Positions 1 to 8,989 of a DNA stretch of 64,000 nt are shown one piece after another; position 1 is the stretch's first letter, and each line of letters opens with the position of its first letter. Both the position numbers and the translations under genes were made by a program. Origin of the DNA: Atopobiaceae bacterium UBA1367 (GTDB lineage Bacteria; Actinomycetota; Coriobacteriia; Coriobacteriales; Atopobiaceae); assembly GCA_002305995.1 (NCBI GenBank), contig DBRN01000012.1:569910-633909 (forward strand). Reading direction: 5' to 3'. Below the pieces are notes generated by a model. That model saw only the letters and a list, made by a program, of their open reading frames with translations, was not told where the DNA came from and made no database searches.

Positions 1-248
1 GACACCAGCTGCATCGCCCACAGCCGAGCGAAGAGCAGCCCGATGATGCTGCCCGAGAAGATCGAGAGCCCGGTCAGGCGGTTCTTGAAGCCCTTCTCCG
101 TGGAGGTGTCCCCACCGCCCGAGGCGCGTGGCGTCGCCCCACCGATGTCAAAGGTGAAGCGCGCCTCGCCCCTGTTGATGAGCACCAGCAGGACGAGCGC
201 CACCAGGACGATGGCGAGCAGGGTGACGATGAGGACGAGGGGGCTCAC
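1..248 (-). CDS. mrdA: Penicillin-binding protein 2 (MrdA), N-terminal fragment
   Basis: Partial: the frame opens with GTG at 248 and runs off the left edge, leaving about 82 residues. These show a hydrophobic segment at about residues 3-25, a Gly/Thr-rich linker, and a second hydrophobic segment at about 61-80 ending in ARLWAMQLVS. That ending resembles the signal-anchor of class B PBPs (usually R-L-x-x-L-Q). It lies 8 bp downstream of mreD in the order mreB-mreC-mreD-mrdA, the standard elongasome operon, so a transpeptidase for lateral wall growth is the best call. The catalytic domain is outside the window. The first hydrophobic segment is additional to what PBP2 usually has. Identity rests mainly on context. 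Confidence 0.66.
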   Translation of the reverse strand, partial: MSPLVLIVTLLAIVLVALVLLVLINRGEARFTFDIGGATPRASGGGDTSTEKGFKNRLTGLSIFSGSIIGLLFARLWAMQLV

Positions 249-256
249 GTCTGTTC

Positions 257-826
257 CTAGACGCTGTCCAGGTCGTAGCGCGAGCCGTGGCTGCGGGCGG
301 ACTTGGACGGCTTGCCCCCCAGGGAGAGCGTGCTCCCCGTCGCATGGGAGATCACGTATGCGAAGGGCGCGAAGCCCAGCACCGTCAGGATGACCGTCGG
401 CAGCGCCCGCCTGATGATCACGTCGACGAGGCTCGAGGCATCACCCACGAGCAGCATGGTCAGGTGGTACAGCACCGAGACGATGCCGGCGAAGGGCGCG
501 AAGGTGGCCATCGACCTGCGGAAGTCGTCGGCAAGGCGGTTGCGCGCCTCGATGCCCACCGCGAACGACCCGATAGTGAGCAGACACGCCATCAGCCCGA
601 TGGGGCCGGTGCTCGAGAGGTCGAAGACCAGCCCGCTGACGAAACCGCACAGGACGGCCGGCCTGCCGCCGACGAGCAACGAGGTGATGCCGGCAAACAC
701 CAGCGCGAAGTTCGCCCGTCCACTGCCGATGCCGACGTTCGGCGCGAGCGCCAGCTGCAGCACGAGACAGATGAGGGCAAGCACGCCGAAGTCGCGCCTG
801 TTCCTGTTCGAGTCCTTCACCTGCAT
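257..826 (-). CDS. mreD: Rod shape-determining protein MreD
   Basis: Integral membrane protein of 189 residues, the usual MreD size, with about five hydrophobic segments between residues 14 and 165 and a short basic tail. MreD is the membrane subunit linking the MreB filament and MreC to the elongation-specific synthases. The ATG at 826 is preceded by GGAAGGG at a good distance. The gene begins 12 bp after the mreC stop and ends 8 bp before the mrdA start, so it is clearly in one transcript with them. Sequence conservation in this family is low. The call combines topology, size and operon position. Confidence 0.87.
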   Translation of the reverse strand: MQVKDSNRNRRDFGVLALICLVLQLALAPNVGIGSGRANFALVFAGITSLLVGGRPAVLCGFVSGLVFDLSSTGPIGLMACLLTIGSFAVGIEARNRLADDFRRSMATFAPFAGIVSVLYHLTMLLVGDASSLVDVIIRRALPTVILTVLGFAPFAYVISHATGSTLSLGGKPSKSARSHGSRYDLDSV

Positions 827-838
827 GCGGTGCCCTTC

Positions 839-1906
839 CTACTCCCCGCCGTCCCCGCCGGCGCCGGCCTCATCGGAGCCTGAGGCGGCACTGTCACCGT
901 CACCGGCGGCCGTCCCATCGGCGACGCCCTCGGCGGCAACCGTGTCATCCTCGGTCGTGGCGTCGCCGGTGGGTGCCGTGCCGCCGGCGGCCGTGTCCTG
1001 CTTGTCCGCCTCGGCGACGTCCTCTGACGTCGCCTTCTGGTCCTCGGTGAGCGACGTGATGACCAGGACCTCCTCGAAGCTCTCGGCGGACGAGAGGGGC
1101 TCGACCTCGATCTCGTAGTACAGCGAGCCGGAGGTGCGCTCGACGCTCAGCACCTTGCCCAGCGGCAGCCCCTTGGGAAACACGCCGCCCAAGCCGCTGG
1201 TGACGACCATGTCCCCCTCCTCGACGGTCTGGTCGGTCCTGACGAGCGTCAGGTGCAGGGTCCCGTCGACGGACCCCTTGAGGATCCCCTGGGCCCTCGT
1301 GGACTGGACCATGGCCGACACCGACGAGTTCTCATCCGAGATGAGGCGCACGGTCGAGGAGGTGGCGCCGCACTGCACGATCTGGCCGATGGCCCCATTG
1401 GCGTCGGTGACCGGCATGCCAACGGAAAAGCCCGACGACGTGCCCTTGTCGATGGTGACGGTCGAGCTCCAGGAGTCCGTCGGCCCGGATATGATGCGCG
1501 CGGCGGTGGACTGCAGGTTGTAGAGGCTCTGCAGGCCCAGCAGGCTCTCGAGCCGGCGCGCGGTCTGCTCTGACTCCTCGAGCTCGGCATTCCGCGCGAC
1601 GAGCCGCTCGTTCTCGCGCTTGAGGTCGGAGAGCCGGCCTTGGTCTGCCGTGAGGTTCGCCACGACGTTGCCGAGCCCTTGGAACGGCGCCGTTATGGCA
1701 CCGCCCACCCACCTGACCGGCGTGGTGACCGTCATCCACGCACCGCGCACGGCATTGAGCGGGCCACCCGTGTCACCCTCGCGCACGCTCATGGTGAACA
1801 TCACGAGCGACAGGGCGACGAGCACCACGCAGGCGCGCAGGCCACCACCCGCTTCGCTTCTCCTGAAGAGCACCGACTGCGACGTCGGTGCTCCCTTGCG
1901 AGGCAT
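839..1906 (-). CDS. mreC: Rod shape-determining protein MreC
   Basis: 355 residues with the MreC layout: short cytoplasmic N-terminus, one membrane anchor (about 24-41), a coiled coil (about 85-120, rich in Glu/Arg/Leu), then the beta domain with the typical text NGAIGQIV and GDMVVTSGLGGVFPKGLP. The last 60 or so residues are an Ala/Gly/Asp/Glu/Thr-rich, probably disordered tail that most MreC proteins lack. I chose the ATG at 1906, 13 bp after the mreB stop. The frame is open further upstream, but only inside the end of mreB. MreC acts outside the membrane as a scaffold for PBP2/RodA. Confidence 0.92.
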   Translation of the reverse strand: MPRKGAPTSQSVLFRRSEAGGGLRACVVLVALSLVMFTMSVREGDTGGPLNAVRGAWMTVTTPVRWVGGAITAPFQGLGNVVANLTADQGRLSDLKRENERLVARNAELEESEQTARRLESLLGLQSLYNLQSTAARIISGPTDSWSSTVTIDKGTSSGFSVGMPVTDANGAIGQIVQCGATSSTVRLISDENSSVSAMVQSTRAQGILKGSVDGTLHLTLVRTDQTVEEGDMVVTSGLGGVFPKGLPLGKVLSVERTSGSLYYEIEVEPLSSAESFEEVLVITSLTEDQKATSEDVAEADKQDTAAGGTAPTGDATTEDDTVAAEGVADGTAAGDGDSAASGSDEAGAGGDGGE

Positions 1907-1919
1907 CACCGAGCACCCG

Positions 1920-2966
1920 TCACTGAGCCGAGCTCTGCACGAAGCCGCCGGAGAGCGCGTTTGCCTCGAGGACCTTGGCACAGCCGTTCACGACGTTCTC
2001 GAGCGCGGTGGGGCTCACGTTGACCGGAACGCCCGTCTCGTCGCGGAGGCGCTGATCGAGGCCGCGCAGCAGCCCGCCGCCCCCGGTGAGGAGCACGCCG
2101 TAGTACATGAGGTCGCTTGCGAGGTCGGGCGGCGTGAGGTCTAGGGCGTCCTTGACGGCCTTGGTGACCTCGTCGAGCGGCTTGTCCAAGGCGCGACGGA
2201 TCTCCTCGCTCTCGATGCGCACCGCCTTGGGGAGGCCGCTCATCACGTCGCGGCCGTTGACCTCGACGTCGAGCTCCTCCGCCAGCGGCGCCGCGGAGCC
2301 GACCTTGATCTTGATGTCCTCGGCCGTGCGCTCTCCGATGGAGAGGTTGTAGGCGTCACGCACGTGCTGGAGGATCGTCTGGTCGAACTCGTCCCCCGCG
2401 GTCCGGATGGACTGCGAGACGACGATGCCGCCCATCGAGATGACGGCGACCTCGGTCGTGCCGCCCCCGATGTCGACCACCATCGAGCCGGTCGGGTCCT
2501 CGATGGGCAGGTCCGCGCCGATGGCCGCCGCCATGGGCTCCTCGATGAGGTACGCCTGGCGCGCGCCGGCCTGGATGGTTGCCTCGAAGACCGCGCGCTT
2601 CTCGACGGACGTGACCCCCGAGGGGACGCACACGACCACGCGCGGGCGCGGCGACCACGGATAGCGATGCGAGCCGCGCGCCTTCTCGATGAAGTAGCGC
2701 AACATGACCTCGGTCACGTCGAAGTCGGCGATGACACCGTCCTTGAGGGGCCGCTCGGCGATGATCGAGCCGGGCGTGCGACCGATCATGCGCTTCGCGT
2801 CGGCACCCACCGCGAGGACGCGGTCCTCGTTGCGGTCGATGGCGACTACCGACGGCTCGTTCAGGACGATGCCCTGGCCGCGACGCGCCACAAGTGTGTT
2901 GGCTGTTCCGAGGTCGATGGCCAGGTCGCCATCATACTCCCCGAAAAAAGCGTCAAAGAGCGACAT
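1920..2966 (-). CDS. mreB: Actin-like cell-shape protein MreB/Mbl
   Basis: 348 residues, full length for MreB. The N-terminal phosphate-1 motif DLGTANTLV (about residue 16) and the second phosphate loop VVDIGGGTTEVAVIS mark the actin/HSP70 ATPase fold. LTGGGGLLRGLD near the C-terminus is the adenosine-binding region. It polymerises under the membrane and directs the elongasome encoded just downstream. The start at 2966 (MSLFDAFFGEY) has GGGAG upstream. An in-frame start 11 codons earlier would add residues atypical of MreB. First gene of the mreBCD-mrdA operon. Confidence 0.95.
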   Translation of the reverse strand: MSLFDAFFGEYDGDLAIDLGTANTLVARRGQGIVLNEPSVVAIDRNEDRVLAVGADAKRMIGRTPGSIIAERPLKDGVIADFDVTEVMLRYFIEKARGSHRYPWSPRPRVVVCVPSGVTSVEKRAVFEATIQAGARQAYLIEEPMAAAIGADLPIEDPTGSMVVDIGGGTTEVAVISMGGIVVSQSIRTAGDEFDQTILQHVRDAYNLSIGERTAEDIKIKVGSAAPLAEELDVEVNGRDVMSGLPKAVRIESEEIRRALDKPLDEVTKAVKDALDLTPPDLASDLMYYGVLLTGGGGLLRGLDQRLRDETGVPVNVSPTALENVVNGCAKVLEANALSGGFVQSSAQ

Positions 2967-3026
2967 ACTCCGTATCTCCCACCGTCCACTGGGGTCCATT
3001 GAAGAACCAAGGTCTTGTCGAGCTGC

Positions 3027-4517
3027 CTACATCGTGCCGGTCGTGGTGGTCGTGCCATCGTCCTGTGTCGTCTCGGAGGTTCCCTCGGCGGAGCCGTCCG
3101 CCTCGGAGGTGGCCTGCGCGTCGGTGCCGTTCCCCTCTGAGGTGGCTTGGGCATCAGCGCTGTCCCCCTCGGGTGTGGCCTGCGCCAGCGCGTCCGTCTG
3201 GGGGGTCGCGGTGTCGACCGCGGCCTGCTCGCCATCAAGGGCCGGGTACTCGACCGTGACCCCATCGACCTTCCAGCCGATGCCCTCGCGCACCAGCGAC
3301 ACGCGGTAGCTCTGCTCCCCGCCGGCCGACAGCGTGGCCGTCACCAGCACGGATGACTCCGTCATGCTGCGATCCACGCCCACCACCTTGACGCCCGTCG
3401 CCCCATTGGGCAGGGTGGCCTCGATGGCAACGCGATCGTCATCGCCCACGGAGCTCGCGAGATAGTCCGAGATGTCCTCGCCGGAGGCATTGCTGGTGAA
3501 GAGGCTCTCCACCACGTTCTCCTGCAGGGGCCAGCCGTAGCCGTTGTAGTACGCGCCGACGGCGGCCCCGGCGATCAGCAGGAGCAGGAGCAGCGTTATC
3601 AGGAGGGCGCGCAGGCCGGAGCGGCGATGCTTGCGCCTCACCTTGCGGTCGATGACCTCCATCTGGGACATCTCCTGCTCGCTGATGTCGAAGAAGCCCG
3701 TGTCCTCGGGAGAGGGCATGAACTCCCCCGACTTGCCCAGCGGGTCGAGGGGATCGGTGCCCGTGCCGTAGCCGGCTGCGGCAAGGAATGCGTCGGTGCT
3801 GCCTGCGGCAGGGCCTGAGGCAGACGCCACGGCGGCTTGCGCGGCGTCCAGCGCCGAGGCCGACTCGGCCGACAGCTGGTGGCTGCCGTCCGCGGTCGCA
3901 TGGCCAAACGAGGCGATGGCCTCGTCCCAGCGGCTCGCGGCGGCATATGCCATGCCAAGGTCCTCGTAGATGGCGTTCTGGCTCTCGAGCGGGGTGGAGA
4001 AGTCGAGCGCCGTGCGATACGCCTCGACGGCGTCGATCGCGCGCCCCATCTTCATGAAGCAGCCGCCGAGGCTGCGCAGGGCGCCTGCGGGATCGGGATT
4101 GTTCTCGTCGATGGCGGCATTGCGATAGGCGACGCCCGCCTCGCGGAAGTCGCCGATCTGCGTGTAGGCGTTGCCGAGGGCGACATAGGCCTTGTACGGG
4201 GTCGGGTACTCGCCGTCCTTGGTCGCCATGACCAGCGAGGCGACAGCCTCCTGGGGCTTGCTGGCGGCGAGCAGGGCACGTCCCCTGTTCGACGCGAGTG
4301 CGCCGGAGTGGCCATAGGTCGCATCGGCAAGGGCGTCGCTGTAGGCGATGGCAGCCTGCTCGAAGTTGCCGAGCTTCATGAGGCAGTTGCCCAGAAGGTG
4401 ATCGATGCGGCCAGAGACCTCGCCGGGCTGCTTTGCCTGCTCGAGCCACCTCACCGCAGCCGTCAGGTCCCCCTGGCGATATGCGTCCCTGCCCGCTTCG
4501 AATGCCTGCTGATTCAC
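3027..4517 (-). CDS. TPR-repeat protein with single membrane anchor
   Basis: 496 residues starting with GTG behind GAGGTG. Residues 1-210 contain at least five tetratricopeptide-type helical repeats (for example AYVALGNAYTQIGDFREAGV). A linker rich in Ala/Gly/Pro follows. A basic patch (KVRRKHRRS, about 292-300) precedes a membrane segment at about 303-324, predicting an inside N-terminus. The outer part has a small folded region and a Thr/Ala/Gln/Asp/Glu low-complexity tail with near-repeats of DAQATSEG. TPR domains usually bind protein partners. The partner is unknown. It lies 60 bp upstream of mreB in the same direction, so a cell-envelope role is possible but unproven. Confidence 0.8.
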   Translation of the reverse strand: MNQQAFEAGRDAYRQGDLTAAVRWLEQAKQPGEVSGRIDHLLGNCLMKLGNFEQAAIAYSDALADATYGHSGALASNRGRALLAASKPQEAVASLVMATKDGEYPTPYKAYVALGNAYTQIGDFREAGVAYRNAAIDENNPDPAGALRSLGGCFMKMGRAIDAVEAYRTALDFSTPLESQNAIYEDLGMAYAAASRWDEAIASFGHATADGSHQLSAESASALDAAQAAVASASGPAAGSTDAFLAAAGYGTGTDPLDPLGKSGEFMPSPEDTGFFDISEQEMSQMEVIDRKVRRKHRRSGLRALLITLLLLLLIAGAAVGAYYNGYGWPLQENVVESLFTSNASGEDISDYLASSVGDDDRVAIEATLPNGATGVKVVGVDRSMTESSVLVTATLSAGGEQSYRVSLVREGIGWKVDGVTVEYPALDGEQAAVDTATPQTDALAQATPEGDSADAQATSEGNGTDAQATSEADGSAEGTSETTQDDGTTTTTGTM

Positions 4518-4568
4518 TGTAGCACCTCGTTTCGTGTCCGATGCCTCGCGTCGAGGTCGATGTTCGTG

Positions 4569-5117
4569 CTAGGCCTGCTCGTGCTCGATGCGAACTGCGT
4601 TGATGACGTCGCCCGCACGAAGTTGCGCGATGACGTCCATCCCCTCGAGCGTGACGCCGAAGACCGTGTAGCCGGAATCCAAGCCATGCTGTGCGCCCAG
4701 GCAGAAGTAGAACTGCGAGCCGGCCGAGTCGGGCTGCTGGGAGCGTGCCATGGCAAGCGCCCCATCGACATGGCTGTTGCGCGGGTTGGTGGTGTACTCC
4801 TGACGGATGCGGTAGCCCGGTCCGCCAGCGCCCGGCATGCCAAAGCTGCCCACCTCTCCCGCAGCCACCTGCTCGGGGGTCATCTCGCGCGTGTTGGGGC
4901 AACCACCCTGGATGACGAAGCCCGGCACGTACCGATGGAACTTGAGGCCGTCGTAGAAGCCCTTTGCGGCCAGCTCGCAGAGGTTGGCCACATGGATGGG
5001 CGCACCCGTGCCGTCGAGACGGACGCGGATCACGCCCCTGCTCGTGTCGAACACGGCGACCTCGTCCCCCCGCACCTGGTAGGAGGGCGTGTACAGCATA
5101 TCAGGAAGAAAACCCAT
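4569..5117 (-). CDS. Cyclophilin-type peptidyl-prolyl isomerase
   Basis: 182 residues. The cyclophilin core is visible: KFHRYVPGFVIQGGCP (the Arg is the catalytic residue), then GPGYRIRQEY, SAGSQFYFCLG, and DSGYTVFGVTLEGMDVI. It catalyses cis-trans isomerisation of prolyl bonds. No signal peptide is visible, so it is probably cytoplasmic. The ATG at 5117 has GGAAAGGAAC at a good distance. The 24 codons open upstream look non-coding. It is 51 bp upstream of the TPR gene and may share its transcript. Confidence 0.93.
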   Translation of the reverse strand: MGFLPDMLYTPSYQVRGDEVAVFDTSRGVIRVRLDGTGAPIHVANLCELAAKGFYDGLKFHRYVPGFVIQGGCPNTREMTPEQVAAGEVGSFGMPGAGGPGYRIRQEYTTNPRNSHVDGALAMARSQQPDSAGSQFYFCLGAQHGLDSGYTVFGVTLEGMDVIAQLRAGDVINAVRIEHEQA

Positions 5118-5267
5118 CGGTGTTCCTTTCCGTCTTTGGCAAGGGCGGGGCCGCCACCTCCCATGGCGATCGCCATACCCTTCATACATACGTGATAATT
5201 CTAGCAGCAGCGATGTTGGTTCACATATTCGGCAGACGCAATCGGGCGAGCGGGCGGGCGCGGGGTG

Positions 5268-6287
5268 TCACGCGCCGTCGGCCCGCACGGGCCTCCAGGC
5301 CTCGTAGCTCTCGTCAAAGAGGGCCTTGTAGCCGCTCGTGCCGTCCTCGCCCGCGTCGGCCGTCAGCACGGCCCGCAGCCGATCGGCGTCGGCAGCGGGG
5401 TCCTCGGACTCTGCCGCCGCGGTCCAGGCCTTGCGCAGCGTGTCGATGCGGTTGCGCAGCCAGTTTCCCAGCCTGACCAGACGGTCGCGGTCCTCGGCAT
5501 AGGTGCCCGAGGTCACGTCCACCCGCTCGAGCCGCTCGATGAGGTTGCTCGTGTCGATCGCCAGGGCCTCCACCTCGCGCCTTCCCCGCAGGCGCTCGTC
5601 GAGGTCGGGGCCATAGGCCACCTCCTCGAAGAGGGCCTCGCTCTCGTCGGCGCGCCCGGCATAGGCCCCAAGCTTCTCATACTCCTCCGTGAGTTGCGCA
5701 AACGTCGCGTCGTCCCCCTCCATGATCTCAACGGGCCTGCCGTCCGAATCCTGCCCTGTAAGCGTCTCCATCGTGCCGGGAAAGCCTGCCATGGACGTGT
5801 CGGCCCCCTTGGTCGTCTGCGGCGTATAGACGTCGGGGTCCCACGGGTGGGTTATGGCGAGGGCCAGCCCGCAGACCAGGGCGGCCGACGCGGCGGCGGC
5901 GAAGGCGAGGCGACTCGTGCGCGGCATGCTCTCCTGCACCGCCACCTTGCTCTCGGGGTCGTGCTCGGCGGGGACGGCGCTCTCGATGCGCGGGATGCTC
6001 TTGGTGTCGTCAGCCTCATCCGCGGCGGGCTCCACGGAGGCGGCCGCCTCCACCTCGAGGACGACCGGTTCGTCGGCCGACCTCGAGGCGCCGCCGCCCC
6101 ACGCCGGCTCGAGCGGGAACCCGCAGGCCGGGCACACCTCGTCGTCCCATGCGGCTCCCGCCCCGCAGCTGGGGCACCATCTCCCGCGCAGCGGGGGCAG
6201 GGCGATCGTCATGTCCACGCTCGCATGGCAGGCAGGGCAGCGTAGCGAGCCGTCGGGTATGTGTGTCGAGCAGCGGGGGCAGATCAT
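5268..6287 (-). CDS. Zinc-ribbon membrane protein of unknown function
   Basis: 339 residues. Four CxxC knuckles (Cys3/6, 17/20, 38/41, 52/55) form two predicted zinc ribbons at the N-terminus. An acidic linker and one membrane segment (about 127-146) follow, then a roughly 190-residue helical, charged C-terminal domain presumed outside the cell. The architecture of zinc ribbons, linker, one transmembrane helix and an external domain is common in Gram-positive bacteria, but I do not recognise the external domain. The start is 9 bp after the aconitase stop, with GGAGGTAGG upstream, so it probably shares that transcript. Confidence 0.78.
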   Translation of the reverse strand: MICPRCSTHIPDGSLRCPACHASVDMTIALPPLRGRWCPSCGAGAAWDDEVCPACGFPLEPAWGGGASRSADEPVVLEVEAAASVEPAADEADDTKSIPRIESAVPAEHDPESKVAVQESMPRTSRLAFAAAASAALVCGLALAITHPWDPDVYTPQTTKGADTSMAGFPGTMETLTGQDSDGRPVEIMEGDDATFAQLTEEYEKLGAYAGRADESEALFEEVAYGPDLDERLRGRREVEALAIDTSNLIERLERVDVTSGTYAEDRDRLVRLGNWLRNRIDTLRKAWTAAAESEDPAADADRLRAVLTADAGEDGTSGYKALFDESYEAWRPVRADGA

Positions 6288-6296
6288 GGCAGGAAC

Positions 6297-8987
6297 CTAC
6301 CTCCCCGCCAGGCGGTCGAGCACGTAGGGCAAGATGCCGCCCCGTGACATGAATGCGCCCTCCATCGGGGTGTCGATGCGCACCACGCATCCAAACTCCA
6401 CGACCGAGCCGTCCGCACGCGTGGCACGAACGCGCACCCCAGGGCTGGCGGGGAGGCCCGCGGAGAGGTCGATGGGCCCTATGTCGTAGGACTCGGTGCC
6501 GTCGAGGCCCAGGGAGGACGCGCCCGCGCCCTCCTTGAACTGGAGGGGCACGACCCCCATCTGCACGAGGTTGGAGCGGTGGATGCGCTCGAAGCTCTCG
6601 GCCATCACGGCCCGCACGCCCAGCAGGGCGGGACCCTTGCCCGCCCAGTCCCTGCTGGAGCCCGAGCCATACAGCTTGCCCGCGATGATGACCAGCGGCA
6701 CCTCCCGCTCCGCATAGGCCACCGCGGCATCGAAGATGGTCACGGCATCACCGTCGGGCAGCAGGCGCGTCCAGGCGCCAGGCCTGCCGTCGGCGAGGAG
6801 GTTCTGCAGCCTCACGTTGGCGAACGTGCCACGCGTCATGACCTCGTGGTTGCCGCGACGGGCTCCGTAGGTGTTGAAGTCGCCCTGCTCGATGCCGTGC
6901 CCCTGCAGGTAGCGGGCAGCGGGCGAGGTCGCTGCGATGGAGCCGGCGGGAGAGATGTGGTCGGTCGTCACGAAGTCGCCGAGCAGGGCGAGGGCACGGG
7001 CACCGCGCACGTCGACCACGTCCTGCGCATGCGCCAGGTCGAAATACGGGGCACGGCGGATGTAGGTCGAGTCCTCGTCCCACGCGAACGTGGCGCCGTC
7101 GCGCGACTCGATCCGCTGCCAGGCGGACGAGCCCTCCATGAGCCCTGCCGCACCATCGGAGAAGAGCCCTGGCGTGAGGACGCGCGCCAGCACGTCGTCG
7201 ATCTCGGCCGTGGTGGGCAGCAGCTCGTCGAGCATGACCGGTCTGCCATCGGCGTCGAGGCCCACGGGATCGACGGTGAGGTCGGCGTCCATGGTTCCCA
7301 CCAACGCGTAGGCGACCACCAGCGCCGGTTGGCACAGGTAGTTCTGCGCCACGTCGGGCGAGATGCGCCCGTCGAAGTTGCGGTTGCCCGAGAGCACGCT
7401 CGTCAGCTCGAGCTCGCCGGCGAGCGGCTTGAGGGCGCCCACGATCTCGCCCGAGTTGCCGATACAGCTCATGCAGCCGTATCCGCAGGTGTGGAACCCG
7501 AGCGCGAAGAGCGCGTCGGTGAGGCCCGCACGCTCGAGCAGGAGCTCGGTCGCGTGGCTGCCCGGCGCGAAGATGCGCTTCACCCATGGCTTGGCCGAGA
7601 GCCCGCGCGCGCGGGCCTTGCGGGCCAGGAGCCCTGCGGCGACCATCATCGAGGGATCGGTCGCCGTCGTGCAGCTGGTGATGGCGGCGATGGCGAGCGT
7701 GCCATGGCCGAGCGAGAACTCCTCCGACCCAATCCGCACCAGGCGCGCCTCGGCCATGTCGGTGTGGCCGTGCTCCGCGGCCGCGGAGCGGAAGCGGTCG
7801 CGCAGCCCACCCGGGAGCACGTGGTTGTGGGGGCGGGAGGGACCGGCGAGGCAGGTCTCGACCTGTGCGAGGTCGAATTCGATGACACGCGCGTACCGGC
7901 GCGCGCCACCCTCGCCGAACATGCCCTGGAGCTCGAGGTAGGAGCGGGCGAACGCGATCTCGGAGGCATCGCGCCCCGTGAGGTCGAGGTATCCCAGGGC
8001 CACCTCGTCGACCGGGAAGAGCGTGGTGGTCGCCCCGTACTCGGGCGTCATGTTGGAGACGCAGGCACGCTGCGTGGCGGACAGCGAGGCGACACCGTCA
8101 CCCGTCACTTCCACGAGCGTGCCCACCACGCCCTCTTGGCGGAGCAGGCGCGCCACCGTCAGGGCGAGGTCCATGCCGGAGACGCCATCGCGCAAGGCCC
8201 CGCTCAATCGAAGCTCGACGACGGGGGGCACGAGCATGGAGATGGGCTGGCCCAGCGCCGCGGCCTCTGCCTCGATGCCGCCGACGCCCCAGCCGAGCAC
8301 GCCCAGGCCGTTTGCGGTGGGGGTGTGGGAGTCGGTGCCCACCAGCGTGTCGAAGCACGCCACCTCCGCCTGGCCGAAGAGGGCGTCGGTGGTCACCACG
8401 CGACAGAAGCGCTCGATGTTGAGCTGGTGACAGATGCCGCAGCCAGGCGGGATGATCTCGACGTTCTGGAACGATCGGGAGGCCCACTTGAGGAAGGCGA
8501 AGCGCTCCCGGTTGCGATGCACCTCCATCCGCTCGTTCGCGTCGACGCACCCCGCGCGGCCGGCCTCGTCGGCGATCACCGAGTGGTCGACGACGAGCGT
8601 GCAGGGTACCTGCGGATTGACCAGGGCGGGGTCTCCCCCGCGCTCGACCATCGCATCGCGCATGGCGGCGAAGTCGACGAACACGGGCACGCCCGTGAAG
8701 TCTTGGAACAGGACGCGCGCGGGCATGAACTCGATCTCGGCGCCCTGCCCACCCGCAAGGCCGGCGTCGACGACGCGTGCCGCGAGCTCGACGGCCTGCT
8801 CGTCGGAGGGCGCGCGGCGCACGCAGTTCTCCAACAGGATGACGAGGGCGCGTGGAAGCTCGTCCGCGCCGGGTATCCCTGAGACGTCGTACACGAGCCG
8901 CTCGTGCCCGGCAGCGGCGAGGACCGTGGGCCTGCGCGCCTCCTCGACCGCCGCGGCGAAGGTGGGGTCACCTGCGAAAGATGCCAT
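6297..8987 (-). CDS. acnA: Aconitate hydratase
   Basis: 896 residues, typical of AcnA/IRP-type aconitase. It interconverts citrate and isocitrate using a [4Fe-4S] cluster. Visible signatures are VGTDSHTPTANGLGVLGWG, the cluster-ligand regions SCTTATDPSMM and GYGCMSCIGNSG, and the C-terminal swivel-domain text YGSGSSRDWAGKGP. Start ATG at 8987 behind GGGAG. It begins 2 bp after the stop of the upstream P-type ATPase gene. In fermentative Coriobacteriia aconitase usually serves the oxidative branch toward 2-oxoglutarate and glutamate. No citrate synthase or isocitrate dehydrogenase is in the window. Confidence 0.96.
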   Translation of the reverse strand: MASFAGDPTFAAAVEEARRPTVLAAAGHERLVYDVSGIPGADELPRALVILLENCVRRAPSDEQAVELAARVVDAGLAGGQGAEIEFMPARVLFQDFTGVPVFVDFAAMRDAMVERGGDPALVNPQVPCTLVVDHSVIADEAGRAGCVDANERMEVHRNRERFAFLKWASRSFQNVEIIPPGCGICHQLNIERFCRVVTTDALFGQAEVACFDTLVGTDSHTPTANGLGVLGWGVGGIEAEAAALGQPISMLVPPVVELRLSGALRDGVSGMDLALTVARLLRQEGVVGTLVEVTGDGVASLSATQRACVSNMTPEYGATTTLFPVDEVALGYLDLTGRDASEIAFARSYLELQGMFGEGGARRYARVIEFDLAQVETCLAGPSRPHNHVLPGGLRDRFRSAAAEHGHTDMAEARLVRIGSEEFSLGHGTLAIAAITSCTTATDPSMMVAAGLLARKARARGLSAKPWVKRIFAPGSHATELLLERAGLTDALFALGFHTCGYGCMSCIGNSGEIVGALKPLAGELELTSVLSGNRNFDGRISPDVAQNYLCQPALVVAYALVGTMDADLTVDPVGLDADGRPVMLDELLPTTAEIDDVLARVLTPGLFSDGAAGLMEGSSAWQRIESRDGATFAWDEDSTYIRRAPYFDLAHAQDVVDVRGARALALLGDFVTTDHISPAGSIAATSPAARYLQGHGIEQGDFNTYGARRGNHEVMTRGTFANVRLQNLLADGRPGAWTRLLPDGDAVTIFDAAVAYAEREVPLVIIAGKLYGSGSSRDWAGKGPALLGVRAVMAESFERIHRSNLVQMGVVPLQFKEGAGASSLGLDGTESYDIGPIDLSAGLPASPGVRVRATRADGSVVEFGCVVRIDTPMEGAFMSRGGILPYVLDRLAGR

Positions 8988-8989
8988 GT

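Noticed and set aside
6579..8882. A 767-codon open frame opposite the aconitase gene
   Set aside because: Its translation is Arg/His/Gly/Asp-rich with no family text. It is the expected stop-free antisense frame of a high-GC gene. The same holds for long frames opposite the P-type ATPase (8852-11572), aroB/aroA (20706-22673) and the hydrogenase flavoprotein (43757-45940).
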